A DNA stretch of 20,435 nt. Origin: an uncultured Actinomycetes bacterium. Lineage in GTDB: Bacteria > Actinomycetota > Acidimicrobiia > Acidimicrobiales > Acidimicrobilacustridaceae. The stretch lies in assembly GCA_945957335.1 (NCBI GenBank), contig CAMFLJ010000022.1, positions 1-20,435 of the forward strand. The letters run 5' to 3'. This document shows positions 6,995 through 14,167 of this stretch, piece by piece. The notes under the pieces are model-generated. The model did no database searches, was not told the DNA's origin, and saw only the letters and a list, made by a program, of their open reading frames with translations. Each line of letters begins with the position of its first letter. Positions within the stretch are counted from its first letter, which is position 1. The position numbers and the translations under genes are program-made.

Positions 6995-7573
6995 GTGCCC
7001 GCCACGAGCGAACGCCCCCATCTCGACCCCGACAACGACCCCGATCTCGGTGAGGTCGTCGTCACCCGGGAGGCGCTCGAGCAGCGCCTCGCCGAGCTCG
7101 GTGCCGAGATCACCCGCGACTACGCCGGCCGTGCCCCGCTGCTCATCTGCGTGCTCAAGGGCGCGGTGATGTTCATGGCCGACCTGGCCCGCCACGTCGA
7201 CCTGCCGGTCGAGCTCGACTTCATGGCGGTGTCGTCCTACGGCAGCGCCACCAAGTCGAGCGGCGTCGTCCGCATCGTGAAGGACCTCGACATCGACCTC
7301 GGTGGCCGCGACGTCATCGTGGTCGAGGACATCGTCGACAGCGGCCTCACGCTCAACTACCTGCTGAAGAACCTGGCCTCGCGGCACCCGGCCAGCCTCG
7401 AGGTGTGCGCCCTCCTCCTGAAGGAGGGCCAGCAGAAGGCCGAGCCCCCGCTGCGCTACGTCGGCTTCCGACTGCCGAACACCTTCATCGTCGGCTACGG
7501 GCTCGACGTCGCCGAGCGCTACCGCAACCTGCGCGACATCCGCACCTTCGTCGGCAGCGCGGGCGGGCACTGA
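6995..7573 (+). CDS. hpt: Hypoxanthine(-guanine) phosphoribosyltransferase
   Basis: Purine salvage enzyme of 192 residues that joins hypoxanthine or guanine to PRPP. The PRPP-binding signature VVEDIVDSGLT has E111, D112, D115, S116, G117 and T119. LICVLKGAVMFMADL (loop I with LKG) and the flexible-loop region DFMAVSSYGSATKSSG are both visible. The C-terminal purine site reads VGYGLDVAERYRNL. The GTG at 6995 is chosen because it is the first start after the tilS stop and has a well-placed -10 for a leaderless message. A later start would cut into the fold. In many actinobacteria ftsH follows hpt, but here the next gene is folE. Confidence 0.95.
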   Translation: MPATSERPHLDPDNDPDLGEVVVTREALEQRLAELGAEITRDYAGRAPLLICVLKGAVMFMADLARHVDLPVELDFMAVSSYGSATKSSGVVRIVKDLDIDLGGRDVIVVEDIVDSGLTLNYLLKNLASRHPASLEVCALLLKEGQQKAEPPLRYVGFRLPNTFIVGYGLDVAERYRNLRDIRTFVGSAGGH

Positions 7574-7606
7574 CGCTCCGGCTCGGGTCTCCGTGGCCCG
7601 CCCCGA

Positions 7607-7612
7607 TAGCCT
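7607..7612 (+). promoter_or_regulatory. Putative -10 element (TAGCCT) for leaderless folE mRNA
   Basis: TAGCCT fits TANNNT and stands seven bases before the GTG at 7620. There is no Shine-Dalgarno sequence in between. It lies inside the extra codons of the alternative upstream start at 7593, which argues for the downstream start. Confidence 0.5.
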
Positions 7613-7619
7613 CACCGCC

Positions 7620-8207
7620 GTGCCTGAGCCCGACCAGTTGACCCCCGTCGACCTCCCTCGCATCGCCGCCGCGGTGCGCGAGATCCTCATCGCCATCGGC
7701 GAGGACCCGGACCGCGACGGACTGCTCGACACGCCGATGCGCGTGGCCCGGATGTACGAGGAGGTCTTCGCCGGCCTCCGCGAGACCCCGGACACCCACC
7801 TCCAGGTGATGTTCGAGGCCAACCACGACGAGATGGTCATGGTCCGCGACATCCCGATGACCTCGATGTGCGAGCACCACCTGGTGCCGTTCATGGGCAA
7901 GGCCCACGTCGCCTACATCCCCGGCGCCGACGGCCGGGTCACGGGCCTGTCGAAGCTGGCCCGCCTGGTCGACGCCTACGCCAAGCGCCCGCAGGTGCAG
8001 GAGCGCCTCACCGGCCAGATCGCCGACGAGATCGAGCGCACCCTCCAGCCTCGCGGCGTGCTCGTGGTCATCGAGGCCGAGCACCTCTGCATGTCGATGC
8101 GGGGCGTGCGCAAGCCCGGCTCGTCCACCGTCACCTCGGCGGTGCGCGGCCAGTTCCGCGACAGCACGGCAACTCGCTTCGAGGCGATGCGCTTCATCGA
8201 GCGTTGA
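7620..8207 (+). CDS. folE: GTP cyclohydrolase I
   Basis: First enzyme of tetrahydrofolate synthesis, converting GTP to 7,8-dihydroneopterin triphosphate. It has 195 residues from the GTG at 7620; another in-frame GTG at 7593 would add nine residues. Zinc ligands are C84 and H87 in the CEHHLVPF motif and C157 in HLCMSMRGVRKPGS, matching C110, H113 and C181 of the E. coli enzyme. DTPMRVARMYEEVFAGL and SKLARLVDAYAKRPQVQERL are further family blocks. This is the zinc-dependent type IA enzyme, not the FolE2 type. It heads the folate part of the cluster, and its TGA overlaps the start of folP, so the two are probably translationally coupled. Confidence 0.97.
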   Translation: MPEPDQLTPVDLPRIAAAVREILIAIGEDPDRDGLLDTPMRVARMYEEVFAGLRETPDTHLQVMFEANHDEMVMVRDIPMTSMCEHHLVPFMGKAHVAYIPGADGRVTGLSKLARLVDAYAKRPQVQERLTGQIADEIERTLQPRGVLVVIEAEHLCMSMRGVRKPGSSTVTSAVRGQFRDSTATRFEAMRFIER

Positions 8208-9004
8208 GCTCGCCCGACCTCCCCGTCCTCCCGCAGGTGATGGGGATCGTCAACGTCACGCCCGACTCCTTCAGCGACGGCGGCCTGTTCCTCGATCCCG
8301 CCGCGGCGGTGGCCCACGGCCTCGACCTGCTGGCCGAGGGCGCGTCGGTGCTCGACGTGGGCGGCGAGTCGACGCGGCCCGGGGCCACGCCCGTGACCGT
8401 CGACGAGGAGCTGCGGCGGGTGCTGCCGGTGGTCGAGGCGCTGGCCGAGCACGGTCGGGTCAGCATCGACACGCGCAAGCCCGAGGTCGCCCGAGCGGCG
8501 GTCGCCGCCGGCGCCACCCTGATCAACGACATCACCGCCGAGCTGTGGCCCGTGGCGGCCGAGCTCGGGGTGGGATGGATCGCCATGCACATGCGCGGCG
8601 AGCCCGGCACCATGCAGGAGTCCCCCCGCTACGACGACGTCGTGGCCGAGGTCTGCGCCTTCCTCGACGAGCGTGCGGGCCTGGCCCGCGACGCCGGCGT
8701 GCGCGAGGTGTGGGTCGACCCCGGCATCGGGTTCGGCAAGTCCTCCGAGCACAACATCGAGCTGCTGGCCCAGCTCGACCGGGTGGTCGAGCTGGGGTGG
8801 CCGGTGCTGGTCGGCACGAGCCGCAAGATGACCCTGGGGCGCCTCCTGGCCGCCTCCGACGGGGTCGAGGGCGTGGTCCCGCCCGACGACCGCCTGGCCG
8901 GCTCGATCGCCACCGAGGTGTGGGCGATGCACCTCGGCGCGTCGATGGTTCGGGCCCACGACGTGAGGGCCGCCGTCCAGGCCGCCAAAGTCGTGGCAGC
9001 ATGA
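8204..9004 (+). CDS. folP: Dihydropteroate synthase
   Basis: Condenses 6-hydroxymethyl-dihydropterin pyrophosphate with p-aminobenzoate; the sulfonamide target. 266 residues. Signature blocks in order: MGIVNVTPDSFSDGG (pABA-side loop 1), GGESTRPGA (loop 2), VSIDTRKPEVA, LINDITAE, MHMRGEPGTMQ, WVDPGIGFGKSSEHNIELL, and the pterin/phosphate site VGTSRK. The TTG start at 8204 overlaps the folE stop (TTGA). The alternatives GTG 8237 and ATG 8240 would begin at the first strand and look too short. The stop overlaps the next start as ATGA. All catalytic loops are present, so it should be active. Confidence 0.96.
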   Translation: MSSPDLPVLPQVMGIVNVTPDSFSDGGLFLDPAAAVAHGLDLLAEGASVLDVGGESTRPGATPVTVDEELRRVLPVVEALAEHGRVSIDTRKPEVARAAVAAGATLINDITAELWPVAAELGVGWIAMHMRGEPGTMQESPRYDDVVAEVCAFLDERAGLARDAGVREVWVDPGIGFGKSSEHNIELLAQLDRVVELGWPVLVGTSRKMTLGRLLAASDGVEGVVPPDDRLAGSIATEVWAMHLGASMVRAHDVRAAVQAAKVVAA

Positions 9005-9522
9005 CGGCCGTGGCCAGCAAGGGCAAATGGGCCCAGGGCATCCGCCCTCGTAACTTCCACTGGGTGATCGCCGACCGTCTCGCCGTGTGCGAGCGGCCCG
9101 GTGGCTACGGCGCGAACCATCGCAAGGTGCGCCGTCAGGAAGAGATCATCTGGGTCCGTGAGCAGGGGTTCACCTGCGTGGTGTCGGTGATCTCGGCCCC
9201 GCACAACCTGCACAACTACGACGAGCTGGGCGTCGTGTGGCGCCACCGCCCGGTGCCCGACGACGAGCTCTCGAACTACGAGTCGGCCTTCTACACCGAG
9301 CTCCGCGACATGCTGCAGCGCGGCGAGCGGGTCCTGATCCACGGCGAGGAGCTCGGCGACCGCGTGTGCGGCCTCATCGCCGGCTACCTGCTCTGGAACG
9401 GTCTCGTCGAGACCGCGCCCCGCACGGTCACCGTCATCGAGCGCCTCACCCAGCGCCAGCTGGGCCCGTCGGGCCGCGAGATGGTCGCCGTGGCGGCGAC
9501 GCTGCCGCCGCCCGCGGCCTGA
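9001..9522 (+). CDS. Dual-specificity-phosphatase-fold protein lacking the catalytic cysteine (predicted pseudophosphatase)
   Basis: Protein of 173 residues coupled to folP by an ATGA overlap and placed before folB. It reads like a compact dual-specificity phosphatase of the DUSP23 kind. RNFHWVIADRLAVCERPGG resembles the NFSWV...LAG opening, REQGFTCVVSVIS the first strand, and HRPVPDDELSN the general-acid loop (D87/D88). LQRGERVLIHGEELGDRVCG then sits where the P-loop H-C-x5-R belongs. There, H114 and R121 are kept with exact spacing, but the Cys position is G115 (codon GGC). The thiol-phosphate intermediate cannot form, so a phosphatase reaction is unlikely. A phosphate- or pterin-phosphate-binding or scaffolding role is possible. 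The fold call rests on my motif alignment, not on a search. No membrane segments. Confidence 0.68.
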   Translation: MTAVASKGKWAQGIRPRNFHWVIADRLAVCERPGGYGANHRKVRRQEEIIWVREQGFTCVVSVISAPHNLHNYDELGVVWRHRPVPDDELSNYESAFYTELRDMLQRGERVLIHGEELGDRVCGLIAGYLLWNGLVETAPRTVTVIERLTQRQLGPSGREMVAVAATLPPPAA

Positions 9523-9535
9523 GGCACCCGCAGCC

Positions 9536-9901
9536 ATGGCAACCACCGACCGCATCGAGCTGCGCGGCCTCGTCCTGAGCGCCATCTGCGGCGCGCTCCC
9601 TGAGGAGCGCGAGCGGGCCCAGCCCCTCGAGCTCGACCTCGACGTCGTCGCCGACCTCTCGGTGGCGGGCGCGTCCGACGAGCTGCCCGACACGCTCGAC
9701 TACGGCGCCATCTGCGCCGACGTCGAGCGCTGCGTCACCACCCTCGAGCCGGTGCTCCTCGAGCGCCTGGCCCAGGCGGTGGCCGACGTGGTGCTCGCCG
9801 ACGAGCGCGTCGTGTCGGTCACCGTCACCGTCCGCAAGCTGCGCCCGCCGGTGCCCCAGGTGCTCGCCACCTCGGGTGTCCGCATCACGCGGGAGCGCTG
9901 A
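9536..9901 (+). CDS. folB: Dihydroneopterin aldolase
   Basis: Cleaves 7,8-dihydroneopterin to 6-hydroxymethyl-dihydropterin and glycolaldehyde. 121 residues, the normal size. The N-terminal strand is DRIELRGLVLSAICGALPEE. The catalytic Glu lies in LPEERE, the Tyr in TLDYGAI, and the Lys in VRKLRPPVP, as in the Staphylococcus enzyme. The usual His of the HG motif after the first strand is Cys here (ICG instead of RHG or FHG). ATG at 9536, 13 bases after the previous stop. It ends flush against folK with no spacer. Confidence 0.93.
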   Translation: MATTDRIELRGLVLSAICGALPEERERAQPLELDLDVVADLSVAGASDELPDTLDYGAICADVERCVTTLEPVLLERLAQAVADVVLADERVVSVTVTVRKLRPPVPQVLATSGVRITRER

Positions 9902-10369
9902 GTGGCCCGCGCCCTGCTCGGTCTGGGCTCCAACATGGGTGACTCCTGGGCCATCCTCCGCGAAGCAGTCGGATCGCTCACGGGCGTGGTGGCGGTCTCG
10001 CCCGTCTACCGCACCGACCCGGTGGGTGGTCCCGGCGGCCAGGAGCCGTACCTCAACATCGTCGTCGAGATCGACACCGACCTCAGCGCCCGGGAGCTGC
10101 TCGGCGTGTGCCACCGCCTCGAGTCGGCCGCCGACCGCGTGCGCACGGTCCGGTGGGGCCCGCGCACCCTCGACGTCGACATCGAGTGGATGGAGGGCGT
10201 CGAGATCGACGAGCCCGACCTCCAGGTGCCGCACCCGCGCATGCGCCAGCGCCGGTTCGTGATGGCACCCCTCGCCGACCTCGCCCCCGACGTGGCCGGG
10301 CCCGACTGGGCCGATCGCGCCGAGGGCCGGGTCGAGCTCGTCGGCCCCCTCGACTCCCGACCGGTGTGA
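9902..10369 (+). CDS. folK: 2-amino-4-hydroxy-6-hydroxymethyldihydropteridine pyrophosphokinase
   Basis: Transfers pyrophosphate from ATP to 6-hydroxymethyl-dihydropterin, the step before FolP. 155 residues, typical HPPK size. It opens LLGLGSNMGDSWAILREAV. The YRTDPVGGPGGQEPYLNIVV block holds the pterin site, RWGPRTLDVDIE holds the two magnesium-binding Asp residues, and the region ends with VPHPRMRQRRFVMAPLADLAP. GTG start directly after the folB TGA. The stop overlaps the following GTG as GTGA. FolB and FolK are separate proteins here and not fused. Confidence 0.96.
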   Translation: MARALLGLGSNMGDSWAILREAVGSLTGVVAVSPVYRTDPVGGPGGQEPYLNIVVEIDTDLSARELLGVCHRLESAADRVRTVRWGPRTLDVDIEWMEGVEIDEPDLQVPHPRMRQRRFVMAPLADLAPDVAGPDWADRAEGRVELVGPLDSRPV

Positions 10370-11169
10370 GCGCCGCCGGCCGTCGCTCGCTCCGCGTCGT
10401 CGGGCCGGGCCGGGCCGGCTCGTCGCTCGCCGCCGCGCTGGCCGCGGCCGGGTGGGAGGTGCTCGAACCGGTGCGCCACGGCGAGGACGTCACCGGCGCG
10501 GCGCACGACGTCGACCTGCTGGTGATCGCCACGCCCGATGCCGCCGTGGCCCCGGTGGCCGCCGCGGTCGAGCCGGTCGCCTCGACCACCGTGGCCCACC
10601 TGGCCGGCTCGCTCGGCCTCGACGTGCTCGGTCCCCACGCCCGCCGCGCCGCCCTGCACCCGCTCGTGTCGCTGCCCGACGCCGAGGTCGGGACCCGGCG
10701 CCTGGCCGCCGGCGCGTGGTTCGCCGTGGCGGGCGACCCACCCGACGCCCTCGCCCTCGTCGAGCAGGTCGTGGCCGACCTCGGGGGCCGCTCGTTCACC
10801 GTCGCCGACGCCGACCGGGCCCGCTACCACGCCGCCGCGGCGATCGCCTCGAACCACCTCGTGGCTCTCCTCGGCCAGGTGCAGCGGGTGGCCGGTGGCG
10901 CCGGGGTGCCGCTCGAGGCCTACCTCGACCTCGTCCGCGCCACCCTCGACAACGTGGCCGAGCTGGGCCCCCACGCCGCGCTCACCGGGCCGGTGGCCCG
11001 CGGCGACTGGGACACCGTCGAGCGCCACCGGGCGGCGCTGCCGGCCGACGAGCTCGTGGCCTACGACGCCATGGTGGCGGCGGCCCGCCGGCTGGTCGAC
11101 GATGGTGCCCCGCCGGCGCCGGGTGCCGACGGGCCCGAGGGGGAGGAGGAGCGCGGATGGACGTCCTGA
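10366..11169 (+). CDS. Rossmann-fold/DUF2520 oxidoreductase, candidate ketopantoate reductase
   Basis: Protein of 267 residues with an N-terminal NAD(P)-binding motif VVGPGRAGSSL (G13, G15, G18). The strand DLLVIATPDAAVAPVA follows, then HPLVSLPDAEVGTRRLAAGA, then an all-helical C-terminal domain (DADRARYHAAAAIASNHLVA, about residues 145-245) as in the ProC/6-phosphogluconate-dehydrogenase-like DUF2520 family. It overlaps folK (GTGA) and panC (13 bases). Homologues are commonly found just upstream of panC in actinobacteria. That context and the fold suggest reduction of ketopantoate to pantoate, the PanC substrate, for which no panE is visible here. This function is inference; the family call is firm. 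Confidence 0.87.
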   Translation: MSAAGRRSLRVVGPGRAGSSLAAALAAAGWEVLEPVRHGEDVTGAAHDVDLLVIATPDAAVAPVAAAVEPVASTTVAHLAGSLGLDVLGPHARRAALHPLVSLPDAEVGTRRLAAGAWFAVAGDPPDALALVEQVVADLGGRSFTVADADRARYHAAAAIASNHLVALLGQVQRVAGGAGVPLEAYLDLVRATLDNVAELGPHAALTGPVARGDWDTVERHRAALPADELVAYDAMVAAARRLVDDGAPPAPGADGPEGEEERGWTS

Positions 11170-12011
11170 CCACCAAGGCCGCGATGCGCGCCCACCTCGA
11201 CGGGCTGCGGGCGCAGGGCCTCACCGTCGGGCTCGTCCCCACCATGGGCGCGCTCCACGACGGCCACCTCTCGCTCGTGCGTGCCGCGGCGGCGGAGTGC
11301 GACGTCGTCGCCATCACCATCTTCGTGAACCCGCTGCAGTTCGCCGCGGGCGAGGACCTCGACGCCTACCCCCGCCCCCTCGAGCGCGACCTCGAGCTGG
11401 CCGCGGGTGCGGGTGTGACGGTGGCCTTCACGCCCGACACCGCCGAGATGTACCCGACGCCCACCGCCACCAACGTGCACGTCGAGGGCCTCACCTCGGT
11501 GATGGAGGGCGCGGCGCGGCCCACCCACTTCGACGGCGTCACCACGGTGGTCACCAAGCTCTTCAACATCGCCGGGCCGTGCCGGGCCTACTTCGGCGAG
11601 AAGGACTTCCAGCAGCTGTCGGTGGTGCGCCGCATGGCCGCCGACCTCGACCAGCCCGTCACCGTGGTCGGGTGCCCGATCGTGCGCGAGCCCGACGGCC
11701 TCGCCATGTCGAGCCGCAACGTCTACCTCTCGCCCGCCGAGCGCACCGCGGCCGCCGTCCTCAACCGGGCGCTGCGGGCCGGGGCCGCCCTCGTCGAGCA
11801 GGGCGAGCGCTCGCCGACCGCGGTGGCCGCCCGCATGGCCGAGGTCGTGGCCGCCGAGCCGCTGGCCCGCCTCGACTACGCCGAGGCGGTCGATCCGGGC
11901 CCCCTCGAGGCGCCCGACCGGCTCGTGCCCGGGCACGAGGTGAGGTTGCTGGTGGCGGCCGGTTTGGGGTCGACCCGCCTCCTGGATAACGTTGGGGTCC
12001 TCGTGCCATGA
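11157..12011 (+). CDS. panC: Pantothenate synthetase
   Basis: ATP-dependent ligation of pantoate and beta-alanine via pantoyl adenylate. 284 residues. The HIGH-like motif is in PTMGALHDGHLSLVRAA with H34 and H37. FVNPLQFAAGEDLDAYPR, YFGEKDFQQL and the KMSKS-like stretch REPDGLAMSSRNVYL complete the active site. The ATG at 11157 is preceded by GGGGGAGGAGGA, one of the strongest ribosome binding sites in the window, and lies inside the end of the DUF2520 gene. Its product pathway needs beta-alanine from the following panD. Confidence 0.97.
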   Translation: MDVLTTKAAMRAHLDGLRAQGLTVGLVPTMGALHDGHLSLVRAAAAECDVVAITIFVNPLQFAAGEDLDAYPRPLERDLELAAGAGVTVAFTPDTAEMYPTPTATNVHVEGLTSVMEGAARPTHFDGVTTVVTKLFNIAGPCRAYFGEKDFQQLSVVRRMAADLDQPVTVVGCPIVREPDGLAMSSRNVYLSPAERTAAAVLNRALRAGAALVEQGERSPTAVAARMAEVVAAEPLARLDYAEAVDPGPLEAPDRLVPGHEVRLLVAAGLGSTRLLDNVGVLVP

Positions 12012-12088
12012 GCCCGAGGCTCGTTCCCGTACGGCGACCTGGAGAGGCGCCAAGCACTCGAGGAGCAACGACGTGCACCGTCGCATGA
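12008..12088 (+). other. 26-codon ORF bridging panC and panD, possible coupling leader
   Basis: ATG at 12008 overlaps the panC stop (ATGA). The frame runs 26 codons through the otherwise empty panC-panD gap and ends TGA at 12086-12088, 16 bases inside panD. The peptide (MSPRLVPVRRPGEAPSTRGA and six more) looks like no known family. Its value may be to carry ribosomes to the panD start. It could also be chance. Confidence 0.3.
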
Positions 12089-12465
12089 TGAAGTCGAAGA
12101 TCCACCGCGCGCGGGTCACCGACGCCAACCTGCACTACGTGGGGTCGATCACCCTCGACACGCGCCTGATGGAGCTCGCCGACATCCGCGAGTGGGAGCA
12201 GGTGCAGGTCGTCGACATCGACAACGGCGCCCGGTTCGAGACCTACGCCATCCCCGGCGGCACCGGCGACGTGTGCCTCAACGGGGCCGCGGCCCGCCTG
12301 GTCCAGCCCGGCGACCGCATCATCATCATCACCTACGGCGACTACGACGAGGCCGAGCTCGAGCACTACGAGCCCCGCGTCGTGCACGTCGACTCCTCCA
12401 ACCGTCCGGTCGACGAGGGCACCGCCACCGAGCTGGCCGCCCTCGAGATCGGCCTGCGGGCCTGA
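12073..12465 (+). CDS. panD: Aspartate 1-decarboxylase precursor
   Basis: Pyruvoyl enzyme that makes beta-alanine from aspartate for PanC. 130 residues. The proenzyme self-cleaves between G24 and S25 in LHYVGSITLD, and Ser becomes the pyruvoyl group. K9, R54, T57 and Y58 fall at the same numbers as in E. coli when translation starts at the GTG 12073. That numbering, together with AGGAG seven bases before the codon, decides this start over ATG 12085. GARFETYAIPGG, DVCLNGAAARLVQPGD and IIIITYGDYD are family blocks. It ends before a strong hairpin and then nadB. Confidence 0.96.
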   Translation: MHRRMMKSKIHRARVTDANLHYVGSITLDTRLMELADIREWEQVQVVDIDNGARFETYAIPGGTGDVCLNGAAARLVQPGDRIIIITYGDYDEAELEHYEPRVVHVDSSNRPVDEGTATELAALEIGLRA

Positions 12466-12472
12466 TCCGTCG

Positions 12473-12510
12473 CCCCGATCCGGCGCCGCTCCGGGCAGCG
12501 CCGACCGGGG
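12473..12510 (+). repeat. Imperfect GC-rich hairpin between panD and nadB
   Basis: CCCCG (12473-12477) pairs with CGGGG (12506-12510), and CGGCGC (12481-12486) with GCGCCG (12498-12503), around an 11-base loop with a small internal bulge. No T-run follows. It could be a weak terminator, an attenuator or an mRNA-stability element. Confidence 0.5.
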
Positions 12511-12532
12511 CACGAGCACCGCACCGCCCGTC

Positions 12533-14167
12533 GTGACCTCCGCTCCGCCTCCCGTCGAGGTCGACCTCCTCGTCGTCGGCTCCGGCGTGGCCGGTCTCAC
12601 CGCGGCCGTGCGCGCGGCCGACGCCCACGGCCTGCGGGTGGGCGTCGTCACCAAGTCGGCCATCGACGCCGCCACCACCCGGTGGGCCCAGGGCGGCATC
12701 GCCGCGGTGTTCGACACCTCGGCCGACAGCACCGAGCTGCACATCGCCGACACCCTGGCGGCCGGCGGCGGGCTGTGCGACGCCGACGCCGTGCGGGTGC
12801 TCGTCGAGCAGGGCCCTGACGCCGTCCGCCACCTCATCGAGCTCGGCGCCGTGTTCGACCGCGCCCCCGACGGTCGCCTCGACCTCGCCCGCGAGGGCGG
12901 CCACGGCCTGGCCCGCGTCGTGCACGCGGGCGGCGTGGCCACCGGCGTCGAGGTCGAGCGCACGCTCGTCGGGGCCGTCCACGCCACCGCGGCCCACGTC
13001 GACGAGGGGGCCTTCGCCCTCGACCTCGTGGTCGAGGGTGGCCGCTGCGCCGGTGTCGTGGTGGCCCGTCCCGATGGCACCACCCAGGTCGTGCGGGCGG
13101 CCCACACGCTGCTCGCCAGCGGGGGAGCGGGGCAGCTCTTCGCCCTCACCACCAACCCGGCGGAGGCCACCGCCGACGGTGTGGCCATGGCGCTGCGGGC
13201 GGGCGTGGCCGTGGCCGACGTCGAGTTCGTCCAGTTCCACCCCACCGCGCTGGCGATCGACCGCCACCCGCGCCCCCTGCTGAGCGAGGCGCTCCGGGGC
13301 GACGGCGCCCTCATCCGCGACATCCACGGCGAGCGCTTCGTCGACGAGATGCTGCCGCGCGACCTCGTCAGCCGGGCCATCACCGCCCGCATGCTCGAGC
13401 AGGGCGTCGACCACTGCTTCCTCGACGTCACCGGCATCGACCACTTCGTCGAGCGCTTCCCGACCATCGCCAGCCGCCTGGGCGAGGTCGGCCTCGACCC
13501 CACCACCGACCTGCTTCCGATCGCGCCCGCCGCCCACTACCTGTGCGGCGGTGTGGTCACCGACCTCGACGGCGCCACCGACCTGCCCGGCCTGTGGGCC
13601 GCCGGCGAGGTCGCCTGCTCGGGGGTGCACGGCGCCAACCGGCTGGCCTCCAACTCGCTGCTCGAGGGTCTGGTGTTCGGGGCCCGGGCGGTCGACGCCG
13701 TCGCCGCCGGGGCCGACGGGCCGCAGGCCACCGGGGCCATGCGGGCCGTCCTCGGGCCCCCCTCGGCCGACGACATCGCGGGCCGACCGCTGGCGGTCAC
13801 GCTGCGGGCGGCGTCCGGTGCCCATCGCGCCGCCGACGGCCGGCCCCCGACCGACGAGGCGGCCGCCAAGCAGGCCGCCGAGGCCCTCGACCGGCTCCAG
13901 CGGGCCATGACCGCCGGTGCCGGGGTGCTGCGCGACGCCGCGTCCCTGGCGACCACCGCCGAGGCCGTCGAGGCGGCGGCCACGGTCGCCGGCGCCACCG
14001 CCCACACCCGCGCCGGCGCCGAGCTCGCCAACCTCTGCACCACCGCCTCCGCCCTGCTGGCGGCGGCGGCCGCACGGGTCGAGAGCCGGGGCGCCCACAC
14101 CCGCCTCGACCACCCCGAGCCCGACCCCGAGCTCGCCGTGCGCTTCGTCGTGCGGGCCACGGCCTGA
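12533..14167 (+). CDS. nadB: L-aspartate oxidase
   Basis: FAD flavoprotein of 544 residues that oxidises aspartate to iminoaspartate, the first step of de novo NAD synthesis. The FAD Rossmann motif VVGSGVAGL has G16, G18 and G21. TRWAQGGIAAVF, REGGHGLARVVHA, EFVQFHPTAL and LIRDIHGERFVDEMLPRDLV are catalytic-domain blocks. HYLCGGVVTDLDG and ANRLASNSLLEGLVFGARAV close the FAD domain. The C-terminal helical region after about residue 430 is Ala-rich. GTG start at 12533; the frame before it has no better start. NadA, the quinolinate synthase that normally uses its product, is not in the window. Confidence 0.96.
   Translation: MTSAPPPVEVDLLVVGSGVAGLTAAVRAADAHGLRVGVVTKSAIDAATTRWAQGGIAAVFDTSADSTELHIADTLAAGGGLCDADAVRVLVEQGPDAVRHLIELGAVFDRAPDGRLDLAREGGHGLARVVHAGGVATGVEVERTLVGAVHATAAHVDEGAFALDLVVEGGRCAGVVVARPDGTTQVVRAAHTLLASGGAGQLFALTTNPAEATADGVAMALRAGVAVADVEFVQFHPTALAIDRHPRPLLSEALRGDGALIRDIHGERFVDEMLPRDLVSRAITARMLEQGVDHCFLDVTGIDHFVERFPTIASRLGEVGLDPTTDLLPIAPAAHYLCGGVVTDLDGATDLPGLWAAGEVACSGVHGANRLASNSLLEGLVFGARAVDAVAAGADGPQATGAMRAVLGPPSADDIAGRPLAVTLRAASGAHRAADGRPPTDEAAAKQAAEALDRLQRAMTAGAGVLRDAASLATTAEAVEAAATVAGATAHTRAGAELANLCTTASALLAAAAARVESRGAHTRLDHPEPDPELAVRFVVRATA

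Noticed and set aside
4844..7900. Very long minus-strand open frame (over 1000 codons)
   Set aside because: It runs antisense to rsrA-end, DUF2342, tilS, hpt and folE, all of which have clear motifs. Its translation is low-complexity, as expected from a high-GC shadow frame.
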